In this document: positions 60,349 through 64,000 of the stretch, piece after piece
Layout of the letters: each line of letters starts with the position of its first letter
Numbering within the stretch: position 1 is the stretch's first letter
Origin: Schumannella luteola
GTDB lineage: Bacteria; Actinomycetota; Actinomycetes; Actinomycetales; Microbacteriaceae
Assembly: GCF_013408685.1 (NCBI RefSeq)
Contig: NZ_JACBZY010000001.1
Span: forward strand, 186,001 to 250,000
Direction of reading: 5' to 3'
Length of the DNA stretch: 64,000 nucleotides
Made by a program: the position numbers and the translations under genes
The notes under the pieces: model-generated
Database searches by the model: none
What the model saw: the letters and a program-made list of their open reading frames with translations, nothing else
What the model was told of the DNA's origin: nothing

Positions 60349-60354
60349 TACCGT
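60349..60354 (+). promoter_or_regulatory. Predicted -10 box that sets the PPOX gene start
   Basis: TACCGT ends six bases before the ATG at 60361 and favours it over the in-frame GTG at 60328, which overlaps the previous stop. Confidence 0.5.
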
Positions 60355-60360
60355 GGAGCC

Positions 60361-60777
60361 ATGCTGACCGACGCAGATCGCGCCCTGCTCTCCCGCCCGC
60401 TGCACGCCTACGTCGCCACGGTGGCAAAGCCCGACCGCCTGCCGGCGCCGCGGCCGGTCTGGTTCGACCTGACGCCCGAGGGCGACATCCAGATCTTCTC
60501 GACGCCGACGACGGCCCGCGTCGCGCGGCTTCGCGCGGTTCCGCGCGCGACCGCCGTGGTGGCCACGCCGATCGGCGAGCCCGAGCACTGGGTCGCCGTC
60601 GAGGGTGACGTGACGCTGCACGACGAGGGAGCGAGCGAGCTCGCCGCGAAGCTCGCCCACCGCTACTGGGGCGAGGAGCTGGATGCGGCGCACGCCGCCG
60701 TGGTCGACGAGTGGCTGCGCTCCGAGCTGGTGCGCATCGCCATCCACCCGACCGCGGTGAAGCGCTTCGCCGACTGA
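60361..60777 (+). CDS. PPOX-class flavin/F420-dependent oxidoreductase
   Basis: 138 residues, split beta-barrel. LHAYVATVAKPDRLPAPRPVWFDLTPEGDIQIFST, VARLRAVPRATAVVATP and AVEGDVTLHD follow the pyridoxamine-phosphate-oxidase-like pattern (TIGR-type small members). Cofactor FMN or F420; substrate unknown. Confidence 0.82.
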   Translation: MLTDADRALLSRPLHAYVATVAKPDRLPAPRPVWFDLTPEGDIQIFSTPTTARVARLRAVPRATAVVATPIGEPEHWVAVEGDVTLHDEGASELAAKLAHRYWGEELDAAHAAVVDEWLRSELVRIAIHPTAVKRFAD

Positions 60778-60833
60778 GTCACGTCGGACCGCCGGTGCCA
60801 CGGGGATGGACCCGCGACACCGGTCGGATCGGC

Positions 60834-61310
60834 TCAGAACGGCGTCTCGTCGGCGACGCCGCCGTCTCGCGCCGCGCGCGTGAGCTCCCCCGATGCCCCG
60901 ACAGCGCCCGCACCCGCGCTCGCTCCTGCGGAGGCAGCCTCCCGCCGCCCCGCCTTCTCCACGCGCGCGGTGGCGTAGCGCAGCGACGGGCCCACCTCAT
61001 CCACCTCGAGCTCGATCACGGTGCGGGTCACTCCCTCGCGGTCCTGGTAGCTGCGCTGCTTGAGTCGGCCGCTCACGAACACGCGCGAGCCCTTCTCGAG
61101 CGAGGCGCTCGCATTCTGCGCCAGGTCGCGCCAGGCGGTGCAGCGCAGGAACAGCGCGTCGCCGTCACGCCACTGCCCGCTGTCGCGGTCGAGCAGTCGC
61201 TCGGTGCTCGCCACCGTGAAGCTCGCGACCGCCGCGCCGGCCTGCGTGAACCGCAGCTCGGGCGCCTCGGTCAGGTTGCCCACGATCGTCAGGGTCGTCT
61301 CATTCGCCAT
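60834..61310 (-). CDS. ssb: Single-stranded DNA-binding protein (paralogue)
   Basis: 158 residues. OB fold: [30 protein letters not shown], then [34 protein letters not shown]. An Ala/Gly linker leads to the acidic tip ADETPF, the contact for partner proteins. It is not next to rpsF/rplI, so it is more like the second SSB of actinobacteria than the replicative one. GAGGGAGAA gives a clear ribosome binding site. Confidence 0.9.
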   Translation of the reverse strand: MANETTLTIVGNLTEAPELRFTQAGAAVASFTVASTERLLDRDSGQWRDGDALFLRCTAWRDLAQNASASLEKGSRVFVSGRLKQRSYQDREGVTRTVIELEVDEVGPSLRYATARVEKAGRREAASAGASAGAGAVGASGELTRAARDGGVADETPF

Positions 61311-61473
61311 CGTCTTCTCCCTCGTTCCGTATGTTCTTCACCTCAGTACCTGAGACATTCACAAGCTAAGAGCGGCCACCGACATCGGCGGGCGCGCTCC
61401 TCTCCGCGTCACCGGTCACCGCTACCGTCGGCTCGTGAACCACCATTCCGCCGATCCCCGAGGAGCCGCATCC

Positions 61474-61761
61474 ATGCCCGTCATCGAGATCACCCGCCTC
61501 ACTGTCGCCGCCGAGAAGTCCGCCGAGCTGCAGGATGCCCGCGCCGGGATGCTGGCCGCCTTCCGCGAGCGCCCCGGCTTCGTCAGCGCCGAGCTCGCGC
61601 GCGTGAGCGAGACCGAATGGCTCGACCTGATCGTGTGGCAGAGCTCCGCCGACTTCGCCGAGTCACGCCGCCGCGGCGCCGACTCCCCCGCGATCGAGCG
61701 CTTCTTCGCCGCGATCGACGCCGTCGTCGCGAGCGAGGAGGGCGAGCTCTGGCGGGAGTGA
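61474..61761 (+). CDS. Antibiotic-biosynthesis-monooxygenase-domain protein
   Basis: 95 residues, a ferredoxin-like ABM fold: VIEITRLTVAAEKSAELQDARAGMLAAFRERPGFVSAELARVSETEWLDLIVWQSSADF. These small dimeric proteins have varied or unknown roles. GAGGAG nine bases before the ATG supports the start. Confidence 0.75.
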   Translation: MPVIEITRLTVAAEKSAELQDARAGMLAAFRERPGFVSAELARVSETEWLDLIVWQSSADFAESRRRGADSPAIERFFAAIDAVVASEEGELWRE

Positions 61762-61850
61762 GACCCGCTGAGAAGCTCCCGTGCCGCCTTGCGATCGACC
61801 GGCCCGCGTGCGGAACTGATCGGAGCATTCGTCACCGACAAGGAGGGCCC

Positions 61851-62267
61851 GTGAGCGACGCGACGGCCGGATCCCAGTCCGCGCGCACCCGTGCACCGCG
61901 CCGAGCCCTGCTGATCGCCGCCGGAGTCATCGCCCTCGCGATCCTCGCCGCAGCCCTGGCCCTGCCGGGCCTACGCGACAGCCGCGACGTCGCGAGCCTG
62001 CTCGCGTCGTCGGCATCCATCGATCCGGTCGAGGCCACCGCCGAGCTGTGCACCCGGGATCTGCCCTGCGTCGAGGCCTACCGCACCGAGGTCGGCGACT
62101 TCCTGCGGTTCGGGTCGAGCGGCGAGGCCGAGTACTGGGCGACCGTGCTCGGCGACGCGGGGCGGCGATCCGGCGCGACCGTGCTCGACCTGCGCGAGGT
62201 CGAGCTCTCCGCCGACCAGAAGCGCCTCGCGATCGACACGCTGCTCTCGCGCGAGGACGGGAGCTGA
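61851..62267 (+). CDS. Membrane-anchored protein of unknown function
   Basis: 138 residues with one N-terminal helix (about 19-40) and a soluble remainder (about 50-138) with two cysteines (ELCTRDLPC). No family recognised. AAGGAGGG stands directly before the GTG. Confidence 0.65.
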   Translation: MSDATAGSQSARTRAPRRALLIAAGVIALAILAAALALPGLRDSRDVASLLASSASIDPVEATAELCTRDLPCVEAYRTEVGDFLRFGSSGEAEYWATVLGDAGRRSGATVLDLREVELSADQKRLAIDTLLSREDGS

Positions 62268-62342
62268 GCGCCGCGCGACGCCCGACCCCGGTGGACGTCG
62301 CCACCGACCCCGGCGCGGACGGCACGGTCGACGTAGACTCCG

Positions 62343-62364
62343 ACCTTGACACTCATGTGAAGGT
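62343..62364. promoter_or_regulatory. MerR-type operator and promoter
   Basis: Dyad ACCTTGACACT / CATGTGAAGGT matches in 8 of 11 pairs and includes TTGACA (62346-62351) as -35. This is the arrangement that MerR proteins twist to open a promoter; it lies 20 bases before the gene below. Confidence 0.55.
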
Positions 62365-62383
62365 CAGGATGGGAGCGGCGACG

Positions 62384-62737
62384 ATGAAGATCAAGGAGCT
62401 CTCCGACCTGGTGGGCGTGGCGCCGCGACTGCTGCGGTATTACGAGGAGCAGGGCCTGCTGCTGCCCCAGCGGGCGGCGAACGGGTACCGCGATTACGAC
62501 GACACGATGGTGCTGCGCGTGCAGCAGATCCGCGGGCTGCTGGGTGCCGGACTGACCACCGAGATCATCCGCGACGTGCTGCCCTGCCTGTCGGAGGCGG
62601 CGAGCTGCCGCTACGACGACCCCGCCTTCGTCAGCCGGATCGCCGAGGAGCGCGACCGCCTGCGCGAGCGCGTGCAGCTGCTGTCGCAGAACCTCGAGGC
62701 CCTGGACGGCTACCTGGACACGGTCGCGAAGGCCTGA
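62384..62737 (+). CDS. MerR family transcriptional regulator
   Basis: 117 residues. MKIKELSDLVGVAPRLLRYYEEQGLLLPQRAANGYRDYDD (about 1-40) is the MerR head; QIRGLLGAGLTTEIIRDVLPCL and a coiled coil follow. Two cysteines (about 66 and 73, CLSEAASC) could sense redox or metal. GGGAG precedes the ATG. It faces the MFS gene tail to tail, and the pair may act together. Confidence 0.88.
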   Translation: MKIKELSDLVGVAPRLLRYYEEQGLLLPQRAANGYRDYDDTMVLRVQQIRGLLGAGLTTEIIRDVLPCLSEAASCRYDDPAFVSRIAEERDRLRERVQLLSQNLEALDGYLDTVAKA

Positions 62738-62769
62738 CGCGCTCCCCGACGTCGTCGTCAGCGTCGTCG

Positions 62770-63963
62770 TCAGCGCCGGTGCGGGAATGCGTGTCGTCGC
62801 GCGACGACGACGATCAGCACCGTCGCAGCGACCATCAGCGCGACGGCGACCAGGATGGACTCGGTGCCGAACCCGGCGAGCAGCACGCCGCCGATCAGCC
62901 CGCCGAGTCCGATGCCGGCGTTCCACATGGTCACCTGCAGCGGCTGGGCCGCGTCGGCGTGATCCCCCGAGGCCGCCATGAGCGCCGACTGGAACAGCGT
63001 CGCCGCACCGCCGAAGGCGAGACCCCAGAACCCGACCGCGATGTAGTCGACGATCGGGCTGGATGCGTCCAGCGAGAGCGCCGTGGCCGCGACGGCGAAG
63101 AGCACGGTGCTGAGGATCACGAGCCGACGGTGGTGCCGGTCGACGAAGACGCCGGTGAGCCAGATGCTCAGGATCGACGCGATGCCGAAGTCGAGCAGGA
63201 TCCACTGCACCTGGGCCTCGAGCCCCACGCCCGCGAGCACGGGAGCGATGTAGGTGTAGAGCACGGTGTGCGCCAGCACGTAGAGGCCCGTGACGACGAG
63301 GATCGTGCGCAGACCCTTCAGGCGCAGCAGGTGCAGCACCGGAAGCCGCTCGGCGAGCTTCTGGCCGGGGAAGTCCGGCAGCTTCCACAGCGACCAGCCG
63401 ATGAGCAGCGCCGACAGCGCGGTGATGATGCCGAAGGTCAGCTGCCAGCCGACGACCTGGCCCAGGAAGGCGCCGACCGGCACGCCGAGCGAGAGCGCGA
63501 CGGGCGTGCCGGCGAAGGCGACGGCCATCGCCCGCCCTTTCAGCGCCGGGCCGACGAGCTTCTGCGCGTATCCGCCGAGGATGCTCCAGGTCACACCCGA
63601 GGCGGCGCCGGCGATGAAGCGGGCGATCATCGTGACCGTGTAGTCGAGCGAGATCGCGGTGACGAGGTTCGCCACGAGGAATCCGATCAGCGCGATCACG
63701 AGGAGGCGCCGCCGGGGCCAGGAGCTGGTCACGATCGACAGCGGGATGGCGGTCAGCATGGTCGCGACCGCGTAGATGGTGACGGTCTGGCCGCCGACCG
63801 ACTCGCTCACAGCGAGCGCGTGGCTCATCTGGGGCAGGACGCCCGCGGGCAGAGCCTCGGTGAGGGTGGTGATGAAGCCGGCGGTGAACAGCGCGGCGAG
63901 CGCCGCGATGGGCAGGCGCTCGGTCGTCGGGGTACCCGAGACGACGTCGTGGGTGGATGTCAT
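62770..63963 (-). CDS. Major facilitator superfamily exporter
   Basis: 397 residues, 12 membrane helices of the DHA1 drug-exporter kind. LTEALPAGVLPQMSHALAVSESVGGQTVTIYAVATMLTAIPLSIVTSSWPRRRLLV carries the loop 2-3 motif. The second half begins LKGLRTILVVTGLYVLAHTVLYTYIAP. Relatives export sugars, arabinose or drugs. Its promoter is at the window edge and not readable. Confidence 0.88.
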   Translation of the reverse strand: MTSTHDVVSGTPTTERLPIAALAALFTAGFITTLTEALPAGVLPQMSHALAVSESVGGQTVTIYAVATMLTAIPLSIVTSSWPRRRLLVIALIGFLVANLVTAISLDYTVTMIARFIAGAASGVTWSILGGYAQKLVGPALKGRAMAVAFAGTPVALSLGVPVGAFLGQVVGWQLTFGIITALSALLIGWSLWKLPDFPGQKLAERLPVLHLLRLKGLRTILVVTGLYVLAHTVLYTYIAPVLAGVGLEAQVQWILLDFGIASILSIWLTGVFVDRHHRRLVILSTVLFAVAATALSLDASSPIVDYIAVGFWGLAFGGAATLFQSALMAASGDHADAAQPLQVTMWNAGIGLGGLIGGVLLAGFGTESILVAVALMVAATVLIVVVARRHAFPHRR

Positions 63964-64000
63964 GGCGATGTCTTCTTTCGTCGGGCGGGCACCTCGTGAG

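Noticed and set aside
62779-63999. Long plus-strand open frame opposite the MFS gene
   Set aside because: Charged low-complexity product (Arg/Glu/Asp/Gly); the minus strand has 12 credible membrane helices.

Overview
The window is high-GC (about 70 percent by eye) actinobacterial chromosome, most likely from the family Microbacteriaceae. The signs are the complete run of menaquinone genes, system II cytochrome c biogenesis, bS22, an operon for the mevalonate route to isoprenoids, an LAxTG-type wall anchor, many GTG starts and very frequent use of the word GGATGC. I saw no tRNA, rRNA, transposase, integrase or CRISPR array.

Layout. 1-2395: end of a thiamine operon (thiM-thiE-thiD/tenA). 2476-6502: cardiolipin synthase, small membrane proteins, a protein made of GSI tripeptide repeats, and an EEP-fold phosphoesterase. 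6503-6820: palindromic repeats. 6821-11496: ferredoxin-NADP reductase, polyprenyl diphosphate synthase, menG and menF. 11533-13666: PPK2, a lower-GC gene pair and a GNAT acetyltransferase. 13903-20400: a 2165-residue wall-anchored surface protein with a lectin-like head and a stalk of Ig/cadherin-like modules. 20823-29713: menD, menA, menE, menB and menC with small membrane proteins between them. 29870-34788: ccsB, resB, ccdA, resA and a histidine phosphatase. 34857-46323: SulP transporter with MerR regulator, archaeal-type AspRS, amidohydrolase, DUF1345 protein, glutaredoxin/HAD pair, bS22 and its HTH neighbour, ArsR regulator, KtrB/KtrA potassium uptake and proC. 46376-53526: CDF transporter, LCP protein, tadA, upp, an orphan OmpR-type winged helix, cupin, NADPH:quinone-type reductase and a lipoprotein. 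53649-59463: mevalonate operon mvk-mvaD-pmk-hmgR-hmgS. 59525-64000: small membrane proteins, PPOX protein, a second-type SSB, ABM-domain protein, and a MerR regulator facing an MFS exporter.

How it works together. Isoprenoid supply (mevalonate operon) and chain elongation (polyprenyl synthase) feed MenA, which joins the chain to the naphthoate made by MenF, MenD, MenC, MenE and MenB; MenG methylates the product to menaquinone. The ccs genes mature the c-type cytochromes served by that quinone. MenH and MenI are not here, nor is an IPP isomerase. From proC to the polyprenyl synthase the order closely follows the Mycobacterium tuberculosis Rv0500-Rv0562 block, so the skeleton is ancestral actinobacterial. 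The giant surface protein, the lower-GC pair, the mevalonate operon and the repeat elements are the accessory part.

Two general features stand out. At least 22 genes have a TANNNT box ending about 6-8 bases before the start codon, which predicts leaderless mRNAs. Five separate kinds of intergenic palindrome occur, one of which runs into the menC reading frame.
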